The notes: generated by a model from the sequence alone, not told the origin. Positions 20,777 to 31,236 are shown, numbered from the stretch's first letter. The stretch is DNA of 35,771 bases from Chara braunii (GCA_003427395.1 BFEA01000275.1:537514-573284); one strand, 5' to 3'. Translations and numbers: made by a program.

Positions 20777-22882
20777 AAAAAAAAAAAAAAAAACAGAGTA
20801 ACGTTCATTGACATTTCTAAAAGTATAATGACATATCTTTCTATGTTTTATATCGATTCACTCTTAGTTTGCATGTTTGATGATAGATAAAGGGATACTC
20901 ATCCAACATGATTGTCGTTATACAAAAATGCAAAACATACCTTAATAAAAAAAAATAATAATAAAAAAAAATGTTACACTTATTGGCAGTTAGGTAGAAA
21001 GCGTCAAAACATATGTGGATGGTCTTTGTTCTTTCTTTATTGGAGGGGGCTGAAGGGGGGGGAAAGTGACGATTCACCCCCCTCTTAAGTCTTGTAATTT
21101 TTTGTATATTCCGCATGTTTGTATTAGTCTCCAAGGTGATGTATACTGTATGACCGAAGGTCGCTTGGATGGTGGGAAAAACAACTATCATGTTAGATCA
21201 TCGTCAGGGGGGGACTTACAATTCCATTGGCGATTCATTCAATTGGTTTGGGGCTAGGGGTGGTTAGCGAGGCCTTGTAAATCCTGGTTTAGAATCTGAA
21301 GACAAAACTCTCGACTGAAGTCCAAGGAATTTTGCCCCAGTAATCCGTTTGAACGTTTAATGGTTTTGAATAGTAGACTAAACGAAAATCACAATAAACA
21401 TTTTGATGTAACATAACCTAATGATAATGAAAGTCTTTAAATTCTAATAAATTTTATAATTGGTAGTATGAGAAGATTAATAGTTTTAACACTTACTTTT
21501 AAACTGCCTTTCACCCTGTTTAAAAAAAAAATGAGGGAACCGGTAATGTTAGTTTATAAAACAGTGATCTTACCATCGATAGTCAAACGAATTAGCACAG
21601 AGAAAATACGATTGAGATTTGTTTCACTTTTGTATTGATCGGATGTACCCGCCCAGAGCGGAGCGGAGCATAATATTTTTTTTCGAATTGCCTTACTTTT
21701 GTTAAGAAAAAATAAAATAATATAAACTATTTCTTGAAATATTTTTTTAAATGTTTGCTTTGATAATAATTCGTGTTTCTTTTATCGTGCATTTTGTTTT
21801 GTTGCCTTTCATGAATGAATGTTGAGTGCGTTTTTGTGCTCGCTCGCTTCTTCGCATAAAAACCTTCAATTTTGTTTTCTTCAAAATATATATTTTTTCT
21901 ATTTTTCTTCGTGGTTTCGTTTTTTTTTTTTTCGCCTCAATTTTTTACTTTTGGGTTGACACTGGGCACACTTTGGACCACCCACACAGTTTGCTACTGG
22001 CCTGTTCTGTAAGTCAGCGTTTCAGTACTCTTCGAGTGCATTCCTGCCTCGAAAATGCAAACCTTGGCTAAGATGATAACGAATGGTCGACCCACCTTCG
22101 AAAAACTCGCTCCTAACTCACGTAAATGTTATTTTAAAGGGTCCGGAAGGAAAATTGGTACAATATTATAAATAAAGAATATTTTTACTTTATAAAAGAT
22201 ATGGATGATGTTTCAAACCAGAACTGCTTCATTAAAAAAAATTGTTGTATGTGAATGGGTTCCGTTTGGGTAAGTATTTTATCTTATACTTAAGACTGAG
22301 AAATTTCCAAGCATACTAATCACATTTTAATTTCCACTTTTCAAAATATTTTTTTAGTCTCAAACAACAAGTAGTTAATTGTTTCCTAGTTGTATGTATG
22401 ACATTTTATTTTAAAAGTATTTTAGTGATTATTTTTTACCAATGGTTGAGACAAACAAATGCTTCATCCGATGAGACTTACACTCATTTTAGCGCTTATA
22501 TCCCCTAAGCGCACGACCATCTAAGTTGTACGAATGGCAGAGGACACTTGCTTTACTTATGTTTGTCCCCTCCGAGCAATACACCTTGCTCATTGTGTTA
22601 CAATGCTTGCTGAAGCCGAAAAGTTATAGTTAAATTGGTAGAAAGGGAAAAAAAAAGAAACATTGGAACCCTACGGATCCACGCTCAGGTAAAATTAAGG
22701 TTAAAATAAAAACAAAAAAAACTAAGGAAAAAAAATGCGTTGTGAATCCATCCATGTCGAGGAAGACCCTCATGCAGGTTGAAAAAACACCAGTGCAAAA
22801 AGGAATGTACCTGGGCAGTACGTGTGGCAGGTGAATACGTTGTTTCAATTTTATTTTTATTTTTTGTTCTTTGGTTTGTTTG
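20777..22882. other. AT-rich non-coding stretch
   Basis: No gene is recognised. Short Phe/Leu/Ile-rich frames reflect T-rich composition. Homopolymer runs of A or T of about 8-16 are frequent. No inverted-repeat element ends were found by eye. Confidence 0.5.
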
Positions 22883-23247
22883 GCAGGGCGGATTCTATGT
22901 GGGGTAGGAAACTCCCTCACTTACCTCAAACTCACACAAGCACTGTAGCATCCTGTATCAGACCGCGATCACGACATTAGGGAGTTTTTTTTTTTTTTGG
23001 TTATTCGTTTCATGGTCATCGTGCAGACGCCCTCTTTGAGGTCACAGTCTCACTGGCACACTGTAGACTGTATCTGGCCAGCATCTGGGAAACGTGATTG
23101 CTTTTGCTTTTCCTTTTTCTTTCTTCGTTTTCTTCACTATATTTTGGTGCCCTGCCAGCGAGCCAAGGCGGATTCCACGCGCCTCACTCACCTCATGCCG
23201 AAATTGATGTTGTAGTTGTCCTGTATCGGACCGGGATTGTAGCATAA

Positions 23248-23279
<32 letters not shown>

Positions 23280-23400
23280 CTTTGTCATCGGACAGACCCC
23301 CTCACCGACGATATAGTCTCACCAACACGCCGTTGAGTGCATCTGATGGCTATGGCGGAGGAAGTTTTTTTTTTTTTTTTTTTTCCCCCTCTTTTTCGGA
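22883..23400. repeat. ~270-bp tandem duplication with poly(T) inside each copy
   Basis: Copy 1 (from about 22883) and copy 2 (from about 23160) share, in order, GGCGGATTC, CTCACTTACCTC-like, TCCTGTATCGGACCG-like, a poly(T) run, CATCG-x-CAGAC-CCCTC-like and AGTCTCAC-x-AACACGC-like blocks. The poly(T) runs are at 22985-22998 and 23252-23279; another is at 23365-23384. The copies are clearly diverged. Confidence 0.7.
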
Positions 23401-24048
23401 TATAACTGCCGTGAGTACCAGAAAAGTAAATACAATGGGACCCTGGCTCGACAAAACTCGGTGCGCAGTGAAATTCAGGGTCGGTAAAAACAAGATCGAA
23501 GGTAGTGGTGGTTTAAGCCATTATTGATGACAAAGCTACCATATTGTAGACACTAGTTAACCATTTCATTTCATGGGAAGAATGATTGTTTATAGTTTAA
23601 ATGGATGTTGAGATGATTTTCAACTTCATCGACCACTCCTCGCGCTCACGACTCAATTGAACTGCATTGGGGATTATGTATTGTTTATGGTGACCTTGCT
23701 CACAATGCATGCCACGAGTGTCACCCGCTTCACAGTGTGGACGTTCGTCGTACTTGGTGAACCAGAACTCGCCTGATGACCATCAAAATTATCACTATTG
23801 GGTCTTGCTCCACCCTACCAATTTGATTTGAAAACCAGGAGTAGGTCAAAATTTGTCACTCTCAAAATAGTGTTTTTCGGAGCCCTTGCTCAAGCCTCTC
23901 TCAAATTTGTGCACTTGTGAAGGACTCCATTTGGTTGTTTCCTCCTCTTTTGAATATATGATGCCGACCCCCCAAAAATCAAGCCATCGAAAATCACAGA
24001 ATCGAGAGTGGTGGAGTAAGACCCATTTTCTGGGATTTCATGAGTGTT
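23401..24048. other. Non-coding stretch
   Basis: No gene is recognised. It borders the outer copy of the 226-bp repeat and may contain the outer edge of the retrotransposon described to its right. Confidence 0.4.
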
Positions 24049-24274
24049 TTCGGGGTGTGTCTTCTGAGTCAGAGGGGACGCAAGAGTAATGTCTGCAGTG
24101 GTACCTGCACAGACAAACAATCAACACTTGCAAGGGGATAGCTGAACTGAAATACTGACACTGCAAACAACTAACAACATTACTTAATAATTGATGTGCA
24201 ATAAAGGGCTAGCAGATAAACAGTTTGAGACTTTCCTCAAAATTGAGAAATCTGGGGCCATCCACCAATGCACC
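24049..24274 (-). repeat. 226-bp direct repeat, outer copy (candidate B2 of a split direct repeat)
   Basis: It starts TTCGGGGTG and ends CAATGCACC, the same length as the copy at 24914-25139, with about 10 differences by eye (about 95% identity). It contains a near-palindrome (24091-24114) with GTCTG/CAGAC arms around GGTACC. Repeats beside the recombinase gene fit the B1-A2-B2 end of PAT/kangaroo-type retrotransposons. The orientation is given for the element read on the minus strand. Confidence 0.7.
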
Positions 24275-24913
24275 GAGGGCACGGGCGTGCGGGCCTGGAT
24301 TTTCGCGCCGTAAACGCGAACGAAAAATGGAAAGTCTCACACCGTTTCTCTGCCATTGCAGGAACGAAGATCGACGCGTTTGGAGAGAGAGCGCCGAAAT
24401 CCGTCTAGAGAAAAAGCGCCAGACTGTTCGATTTTACCGGTTGAAATACCGGCTGGTCTCGCTGCTTGCTGTTTTCCGAACCAGCTGCCTAATACTTCTT
24501 TTTGGGCTGGGACCACGGCCTCGGTCTTGACCCCTTTATTTTATCGGAATACCATTGGTCTAGGTATTGGTGGGCGCCCCGATGGCCTGCACACACTTTT
24601 TCCTGGGGGCACTGGCGAACCGTTTTGCAAGAATACCCCTGCTAGAGGGATGGAGGATTTTCAGCCAGGGGCCTCCCCTTTTGGGACGCAGGGTTTACTT
24701 CCTGAAGCCCCACCTGTTCATGAAGTTGAGGCGGGTCTGGCTGGCGACGCCGCAGTCAATCCTCGGTGAGTGCCTGTGTGTACTCCTACCTGTCAGTCTG
24801 CCTCTACTGTTGATTGCTTCTTTATTCTGCTAAGTATCCCGTAGTTAACGATGTTGTTGGCAGCCTCAAAATCGGGTCGAATGGTAGGGGCTGATTCACG
24901 ACTTCTATGTGTC
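24275..24913 (-). other. Unique segment between the 226-bp repeats (candidate A2)
   Basis: 639 bp between the repeats. In PAT/kangaroo elements the A2 segment lies between B1 and B2 and repeats the far end (A1). I could not find a matching A1 at 30-33 kb by eye. Open frames here (+ 24225-24833) have no recognisable product. Confidence 0.35.
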
Positions 24914-25139
24914 TTCGGGGTGCGTCTTCTGAATCAGAGGGGCCGCACGAGTAATGTCTGCAGTGGTACCTGCACAGACAAACAATCAGCACTTGCAAGG
25001 GGATAGCTGAACTGAAATACTGACACTACAAACAAGTGACAACATTACTTAATAATTGATGTGCAATAAAGGGCTAGCAGATAAACAGTTTGAGACTTTC
25101 CTCAAAATTGGAAAATCTGGGGCCATCCACCAATGCACC
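24914..25139 (-). repeat. 226-bp direct repeat, inner copy (candidate B1)
   Basis: Near-identical to 24049-24274, in the same orientation, ending 223 bp upstream of the recombinase ATG. The palindromic site recurs at 24956-24979. The high similarity of the two copies contrasts with the heavy damage in the RT gene. Confidence 0.7.
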
Positions 25140-25362
25140 TCCTAGTCATCCCATCTTCTCCACCTTCATTTACCAAGTGCAATTAATTGTTCTTGTGTAC
25201 AGGAGATGGTGGTTGGAAAGGCTTCTTCATCGCAGCCTGGATGTTGTACAACATTAGCCAAGAAGTTGCGTAGAAGGAAGATATGAAGATGGTATAAAGG
25301 ATTCGATAGATCTTATTGTTGAATATAGCCTTTCCAAAAATAGCGAGCGAGAGAGAGGACGT

Positions 25363-26268
25363 ATGCTGCGCTCCTCGAACGACTGGCTTATTCGCAACAA
25401 AGTTGGTTGCAGTATTGAAGATTGCAGTGATTTGGATGTGTTAGCTTTCTTCCAGAGTCAGTGGCTCCCTGAGTTGAGTACTCGGTGCCGCACCTTTAAT
25501 AAATTTGGAGAACCATTCCCAACTTGTAGTACTGTTGATTCTAGCTTCAGCTGCCTGAATCGCTGCTTCCAGATTCTGGGTCGAAAGGGAAAAAAGAACC
25601 CTTGCAACAGTTCTAAGATTAGAGACTACCGCCGTGCTTACAAGAATTTCGCTATGAAGCATGGGGTAACGGAGTTCCAGGTGCCGCCGATGACTGAGGC
25701 AAAAATGCAGTTAATCCATCAAGGTCTGTGTGAGAAAATGAGAGCTCAAAGTGGTTGCCAATATGCCGAGACATTACGAGACTTGTGCATAATGGTTTAT
25801 CTTTGGGAGAGTTGGCAGCGAGGTGGTGAGGGATTGCGACTGCGTGGGAAAGAGATTGATGAAGGCATACGAGTGGTTCAACCTGCTTATACCAAGACAC
25901 TTCGCGGAGGGCGACAAGGGGTGATAGCACTGCGGGAGCGTTCAGGAAAGGGCACTACCTTTCTGGAACTTATGGAGGAACTAAGAGAAGTTTATAGCCG
26001 GCTTGATCCTCCTATCAATCTCTGTGATGGCGGACCACTCTTCCGAAGCACTAAAACCAAGGATGAATTGACCTTGAGTGGGTTCAATCGTCGATTGAAA
26101 AATTGTCTGGTAAAACTGAATATTTACGAGGGGGAGAGTAGCCACAGCTTCAGGGTTGGAGGGGTGAGAGAGGGAATCAAAAGGGGGTGGAGCTTGGAGA
26201 AAATGCTTGGTCAGGGGACTTGGAAGACCTTCTCGTCTTTTATGAGATACGGTTATGGTTGCCGCTGA
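25363..26268 (+). CDS. Tyrosine recombinase of a DIRS/PAT-group (kangaroo-like) retrotransposon
   Basis: A 301-residue phage-integrase-type recombinase, the enzyme that inserts the circular DNA form of DIRS-group elements. An N-terminal helical core-binding region covers about residues 1-130. The catalytic domain shows LWESWQRGGEGLRL with the first catalytic Arg at 153, HSFR with His261 and Arg264, and GTWKTFSSFMRYGYG with Trp287 and the likely nucleophile Tyr296. All expected active-site positions are present and the frame is uninterrupted, so this gene may encode an intact enzyme. The ATG at 25363 is the first in frame; the frame is open upstream to a TAG at 25255-25257, so a longer start is possible. 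It faces the RT gene tail-to-tail with a 29-bp overlap, as I recall for the Volvox kangaroo element, whereas classic DIRS-1 has all genes on one strand. A Crypton-like stand-alone recombinase is less likely given the RT next to it. Confidence 0.88.
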   Translation: MLRSSNDWLIRNKVGCSIEDCSDLDVLAFFQSQWLPELSTRCRTFNKFGEPFPTCSTVDSSFSCLNRCFQILGRKGKKNPCNSSKIRDYRRAYKNFAMKHGVTEFQVPPMTEAKMQLIHQGLCEKMRAQSGCQYAETLRDLCIMVYLWESWQRGGEGLRLRGKEIDEGIRVVQPAYTKTLRGGRQGVIALRERSGKGTTFLELMEELREVYSRLDPPINLCDGGPLFRSTKTKDELTLSGFNRRLKNCLVKLNIYEGESSHSFRVGGVREGIKRGWSLEKMLGQGTWKTFSSFMRYGYGCR

Positions 26269-28401
26269 GGCCTGCTTCAGAGATTCTGCTTGCAACCAAG
26301 CCTGCTTCTCCTGGGTTATAGTAGGCATCCTTTGGTACTCTACTTGATGCCACGCAGGTTGAGAAATGCTTAGTTAGGAAAATCTGCTTTACCAGATTCA
26401 GCCTTGGGAGCGCAAAATACCAGTTAGCTCTTTTGGAGATAGGGGTTCTGAGCAAATATTCCCCTCCGAACTCCCTGATTCTAACTATGGTTTGTTGAAT
26501 CAGACAGGTGGGTGGAAAAACCCATCTGTACGGTAACGCGGGAAGCTCTCTCCAATCTAGGGACAGGGCATCCACTGCAGAGCAACTGGGCGAAAAGTAC
26601 TCAGAGATGAATTCGTCGCACATATGCATTTCCTCATATGCAAATAAGTCAATTGTCGGTGCTCCAAATATCTTGAGAAACATCTCCTTCTTCTTTCTTC
26701 ACATACCCCAATCTGAGAAATCTTCTGCTTTTGACAACAGGTCTGCCTCAGAGTTGAGGTTTCTTGGGACCCAGATGGGCTTCAACTGACAGTCCGATGT
26801 TAGCAGTATCTCCACAATGGTCCTAAGTATCTTGTTGAACACGCTATCGTTAGATCTGAGCTTCTTTAGTAGGAAAAAAAACTGCTTGGTTATCTCCCAC
26901 GCATTCAACCGCCGATGACTGAAGATCCTGTGGGGCCCTGCTTCTCAGAATTAAGAGTGATTCGGTGACTGCGTACAACTCACTATGAGTGCGTGACAAA
27001 TGCAGAAACTCGTTAGGTAGGGCAAAGCTGACTTTCATTAGTTCGCTCTTTCTTAGAGTTATAATTGCTCCCACACCTTTTGCGGAAGCGTCCATTTAGA
27101 TTCGCACGAATGGGAGGCGCACCTTCCAGCTTTTTCCTGGTAGAGATGGAAGGTGTTCGATCCACCATTTGAGGTCGGATTTGAATTCCCTGGAAATACT
27201 GATCTTTGCTTCCCATGAACAATCTACTAATGCTGCATGCAGGTTTGAACAATACAAAGAGGCCGGTAGGAAAGCCCTGCCCAGAGCAACCAGTTTTCCT
27301 GCCAGGGAGGCTATCTTTCTAGAGGTAAACTCAGATTCTGAGTTGCAGATAGTCAGCAGTCTGGTGAGTCTGTCTACTTTGTCCTCTGGGACTTTCACTC
27401 TCTTCTCGTGGGAATCAATGATGAAGCCAAAAAACCTATTAGTTAATGCTGGTAGGACCTGACATTTGTTGAGACTCATGAAAAAACCCAGCTTGTGAAG
27501 GATGAGAGTGGTGAGATAGGAGTTCCACAGACACTTTGCAAAATTGCTTTCTGTTGCTAGGCTGTCATCGATGTAAGAGAAAATCATGATACCTTTGGTT
27601 CTGAATTTAACATAACTTCTTGCATTATGGTTGTGAAAATCCAGCACGCCGCGGAAATGTCGAAACACAAGGTATTGAACTGATAGGTCTGCCTCCCCAA
27701 CTGAAAGCTAAAAAGAGTCTTAAAGACTCATGCACAGGGATATGGTAATATCCGTTCTTAATGTCAAAGGTTATCGCAAAATCCTGCAGTGGTCCTTCAT
27801 CCATTACCGCTACTACATCGTCAATAAATTCATAGTGAAAATCGGGAGACTTAATAAATAAATTGACCTAGCCGAGATCCACAATGAACCTTAACTTAGT
27901 TGAACTCTCAACAACAAACACCGGATTGCAGACTGTTGGAGAATCAGTTTCAGAGATCACTCCTTGCTGCTGCAGCAGCTCCACATTAGTAGTTACAAAA
28001 TCAACAAATTCCTGAGGCAAACGATATTTGGGGATTGTTAAAGGTGCAGGTTCAGTTCCTTTCAAAATTCTCCTGAACTGAGACGCTTTCAGTACCAGTT
28101 TTACCATTCTGTGGACTTCATCCACCTTTGACTTATCTTGATCCGCAGTTCCTTTGAAATTCAGTTTAACACCTTCCTCCAGCCAGGTAAGTACACTGCT
28201 GGAGTACTTCCTTTTTGAAGCACTGAGCAGGCTCTTCCATGCCTCGATGTGGGTGGAAGTGGATGCTGCCTTGAATGAGTCAGAGCCTCTAAGTCATTCT
28301 GCTTTCCTGCTTAGCCTTCTGAAAGCATGAGCAACCTGAGCTGTTGAAGGCTGACTGTTCAGGGCTTTGACTGCCTGGGTGATCGAGATCTCCTGCTCCA
28401 T
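26240..28401 (-). pseudogene. DIRS-group reverse transcriptase-RNase H polyprotein, multiply broken
   Basis: Pol of the same retrotransposon, which would copy its RNA into DNA. From an ATG at 28401 the frame encodes a pre-RT region, then KLRFIVDLG, then AITFDIKNGYYHIP (catalytic Asp at 27763-27765). After two frame changes (between about 27740 and 27690, and between about 27650 and 27610) comes FSYIDDSLA with the YIDD box at 27564-27575. The connection domain follows, then RNase H with MDASAKGVGA, SELYAV and GDNQAV, and PRNLNSEADLLSK. The DIRS-type tail starts near IFGAPTIDLFAY and ends at TAA 26240-26242. Damage: TGA 28294-28296, TAG 27868-27870, TAA 27096-27098, a frameshift at an 8-A run (26874-26881) and TGA 26699-26701. 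About 720 codons overall, normal for the family. Not functional as assembled; some frameshifts in homopolymers could be sequencing errors. Confidence 0.9.
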
Positions 28402-28505
28402 TCCCTCTTGTCATGTGATGAAGAGTCTTGCTTGCTATAGTTGTGGCTAAAGCTCCTCTGGGGGCTTCGCTGTCTTGAGTATCTGGCTGAATCCGAGCTG
28501 CTGAA
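28359..28505 (-). CDS. RS-rich basic tail, probable gag C-terminus overlapping the RT start
   Basis: In a frame different from RT, about 48 residues rich in Ser, Arg and Gln (stretches such as RYSRQRSPQRSFSHNYS and EWSRRSRSPRQSKP) end at TGA 28359-28361. They overlap the first ~14 codons of the RT frame. Basic tails of this kind suit nucleic-acid binding by a Gag protein. Just upstream, TTTTTGTGCAG ends at 28506 and would work as a splice acceptor joining in this frame, but the matching donor is not settled. It could be the end of the gag-like ORF at 28774-29547. Confidence 0.45.
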   Translation of the reverse strand, partial: FSSSDSARYSRQRSPQRSFSHNYSKQDSSSHDKREWSRRSRSPRQSKP

Positions 28506-28773
28506 CTGCACAAAAACAAGTTAAGGACGTACCTGAGAAGTTGCTTCGGTTTAGCCGTGGTTGAATTAGGACTACCGAGTATAATTCGTAGGCTCTTCAG
28601 TGAAGGTCCTGTTTATATATCCGGATGGTAAAATCATCCTCTCATAATTCACTCTGGTTCCTTCATTCTGTTGATTGTACATCTGTAGTTCCTTTTTTTT
28701 TTTTTTTTTTTTTTTTTTAAGGGAGAAAGTTCGCAGCTAATAGATTGATTAGGCCAACCTGTACCGCTGCCAC

Positions 28774-29547
28774 TTACCCTCTGATTGCTGCCTTGTTTTC
28801 CTGGTCGTCCCATTCCTTGTTGATTTTTCTCATTGTTGCCACTGATGTTTCCAGCTCCATAGCCTTAAGTAAGGTCTTTGTTGCCTCAGAGCATTTGTCA
28901 TCGCAAAGTTTCTCTGCCAGGTTTGCCACTGCATTCTTGAATGCGCTTGCTGCTGGTCTGCCCCTCTCGTAGTGCTTGTAATTCATCTCTATCTGCTTGA
29001 TTGTAATTAGGACTGCTATATGCCTCCTCCAGGGTAGTTGATCGAAGATAAACTTCAGGGCCTCAACCTCATCCTTAGCTCCTTCCGGTTTTCTGTACCG
29101 AGACTCCTTGACTCTGGTGAAAACATCCCTGCCCCTGTTCTGGTCTATGTTATGTAGTTTTATCCTAAGCTGCAACACTTTCATCTCATCCCTTGACACT
29201 ATGGCTGACCTGGACGGCAGTGTTGGTTTCGAATAATCCCCCATTCTACTACGCCTGTCCACAATTTGTGGTGGTGAATTCGCTGGGATTGCACAGGGGG
29301 GCGCGGGCTGCAGATACTCAACCGGTAAGGAAACTCTGAGCAAGTGGAGGTGGACAAGGTAGATGATGCCGTTAAAGACCAACGTGAAGGTCAGGTTATA
29401 CGGGTTCTGTTCCTGAGGGTTTGAGCAGCTCTGGACATAGCCTTTGACCAGCCTCATAGAGGGGTAGACCAGTGGCATGAAAAACTCTCTACCCACCAGT
29501 GAATCAGTTCCCTCTGTTTGAACCGCATCCCAAATTGCTGGATCCAT
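28774..29547 (-). CDS. Gag-like ORF of the retrotransposon (unidentified protein)
   Basis: A 257-residue ORF from ATG at 29547 (MDPAIWDAVQ); the open frame extends 12 codons further upstream without another ATG. It lies just upstream of RT on the same strand, the place of gag in DIRS-group elements. The first ~85 residues are hydrophobic-mixed. A basic Pro/Ser-rich linker follows, then a mostly helical C-terminal half with charged repeats (EMKVLQLRIKLHNID, RRHIAVLITIKQIEMNYKHY, AEKLCDDKCSEATKTLLKAM). No zinc knuckle is seen. The stop lies inside GGTAAGT at 28772-28778, a good splice-donor match, so the protein may continue after an intron toward the RS-rich tail. The phase does not fit the nearest acceptor. 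Function is inferred from position only. Confidence 0.55.
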   Translation of the reverse strand: MDPAIWDAVQTEGTDSLVGREFFMPLVYPSMRLVKGYVQSCSNPQEQNPYNLTFTLVFNGIIYLVHLHLLRVSLPVEYLQPAPPCAIPANSPPQIVDRRSRMGDYSKPTLPSRSAIVSRDEMKVLQLRIKLHNIDQNRGRDVFTRVKESRYRKPEGAKDEVEALKFIFDQLPWRRHIAVLITIKQIEMNYKHYERGRPAASAFKNAVANLAEKLCDDKCSEATKTLLKAMELETSVATMRKINKEWDDQENKAAIRG

Positions 29548-30209
29548 CCTTGAGTTTCTGTTGTCAAAAAATTCAGATGTCAATTGGTTGCAGCAAAGAT
29601 AATGTCATTTTCTTCCTTTCTTGTCTTTCCTCTTTTTTTTCTTTTTTTTAGATTTTAAGTGATTGGTAAGGTCAGTTCCGTCTTCCTTTATTCCCCCATT
29701 CCTCTTTTCTTTCTTCTGTTTCCCTTCTTGGCTGCTTGGCCAGACTGATTTAAATCCGGTTGATTAGACTAGTGGAATCAAATAGACGAATCCCTCCTCC
29801 TTGCCGACGCTAACTTCCTATAGAGACCTACTTAAAAGGAAGCTACTATCCCTCTGAAACAGTAGGAGACTAAGTTAACTTAATCCTAGCACAGGTGGTT
29901 GCCGCTGCGTGCATTCTTCTTGGTACTAGAAGTACTGCGGCATTGAGCTGCTAGTCCTTACTCCTCCTTCGCCTGATTACTGCCCCTCCTTACCCTCCTT
30001 CTCCTCTTCCACTTCTCTAATTGCTTCCTTTTACTTTCCTTTCTTCTCTCCTTCCTCCTTCTCATTCCTTTTCTCCTTCTTCCAACCTCCTTTTTTTTTT
30101 TTTTTTTTTAGTAGCTAGCTATGCGACTACCCTGACTCTGCGCTCGTGGCTCAGCTGAGACCGATTTGGTCAAAATCCTATCCATTCATTACTCCGGTCC
30201 CTGGGACAG
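29548..30209. other. Spacer between minus-strand ORFs
   Basis: No gene is recognised. It is C/T-rich on + with a 19-T run at 30091-30109. It separates the gag-like ORF from the next ORF and may be untranslated or intron sequence of the element. Confidence 0.4.
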
Positions 30210-31016
30210 CTAGGTTACTAACTCTGCGATCCTGGCTCCTTCATCCGATAGCCCATCTAGCGCCTCTTGCAGTGTGTGGACCATGAAGGTGTGGCAGTGC
30301 TCAGAGACGTCGAGCCTAGAAAATTGGGTCCACATGGCCGCTACTTCCGCCTCGTCCATTACCGGATGCCTCCTCATTGCTTCCGCTGCGGATGTTGAGT
30401 CGGCCAGAGACAGGCCCAGGGCCAAAACGGTAATCCTTTTGAAGCTCCTGGTTTTCTCAAAACGCTGGGTGTCAAAGTTCTCCATTGTCCTTATAAAACT
30501 CTGCGGGAGTTGGTCCAATGGGACCATGGTCTCTGCGTCCTTTGAGTAGTGCGCGAAGGTTCCTGCCCAATTTGAGTGGCGCAGGGTAGCTGCCCATTTC
30601 TGCGCGTCCACTAACTAGAAAGCTACTTCAGACCTTCTTCCGGGCATCAGGACATAACTGGTTGCTATCCTATGTAGGTAGGATGCTAGTCGGTCGATGT
30701 GCAGAGGTGGCGACAGAATACAATCGTCATTGGTGACTGCGAAAACTGCCTCCCAGTTCACCCATTGGAGGAGATTGGTCGATGCTGGATCCGAAAGCGT
30801 TGCTTCCTTTCTATCTAAAACCAGGATATTTCTCAGATTCTCGTGCATCCATATTCGCTTCCGCGATGCTTCGTACTAGATCTTGTACTGCTTGATTGAT
30901 CTTGCCAGCTCGCATCTGGCCGTCTCGGGAGTAAAGGAAACCGGTGAAGGCGAATCATCCCCATCGCTTTCAACTCTCGCGGGTATGAAAGGTGGTTCCA
31001 GAGACAATCCCGCCAT
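30210..31016 (-). pseudogene. Upstream ORF of the retrotransposon with two in-frame TAG stops
   Basis: One frame from ATG at 31016 runs to a final stop at 30210-30212, interrupted only by TAG at 30876-30878 and TAG at 30615-30617 (268 codons in total). An acidic N-terminal region (VESDGDDSPSPVSF) is followed by a coherent globular part. Blocks include LLQWVNWEAVFAV, LSPPLHIDRLASYLHRIATS, QKWAATLRHSNWAGTFAHYS and VMDEAEVAAMWTQFSRLD. The Trp spacing and position first in the element suggest a capsid-like Gag, but I do not recognise the family. It could also belong to a neighbouring element. Frame retention across both stops suggests recent point mutations or suppressible stops. Confidence 0.5.
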
Positions 31017-31205
31017 CTGCGCATGACATTTGGGAGTAGTATAGGTATTAGTTGCGAGGAATCTTCGTCGTTCTTCCTAGCTCCTTCTTTTCCACTGCTT
31101 GCTTACAGCCGGTGCTTAGGGAAGCCTGAATGAAGGTTGATCTGGAATTACAGCTGGGGTTTTCCGGCTGGTAAGTTTACTATTGTTACCCCCCCTTAAT
31201 TTACG

Positions 31206-31236
<31 letters not shown>

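Noticed and set aside
28506-28534. Very short intron (GTACGT to TGCAG, about 29 nt)
   Set aside because: It is too short for known spliceosomal introns in plants and algae; the acceptor may be real but would need a donor further upstream.
27868-30878. TAG stops in several element frames as a sign of a reassigned genetic code (as in some ulvophyte algae)
   Set aside because: The same frames also contain TGA (28294, 26699) and TAA (27096) interruptions plus frameshifts, and the transposase at 1.6 kb is broken by TGA. Ordinary decay explains all of them.
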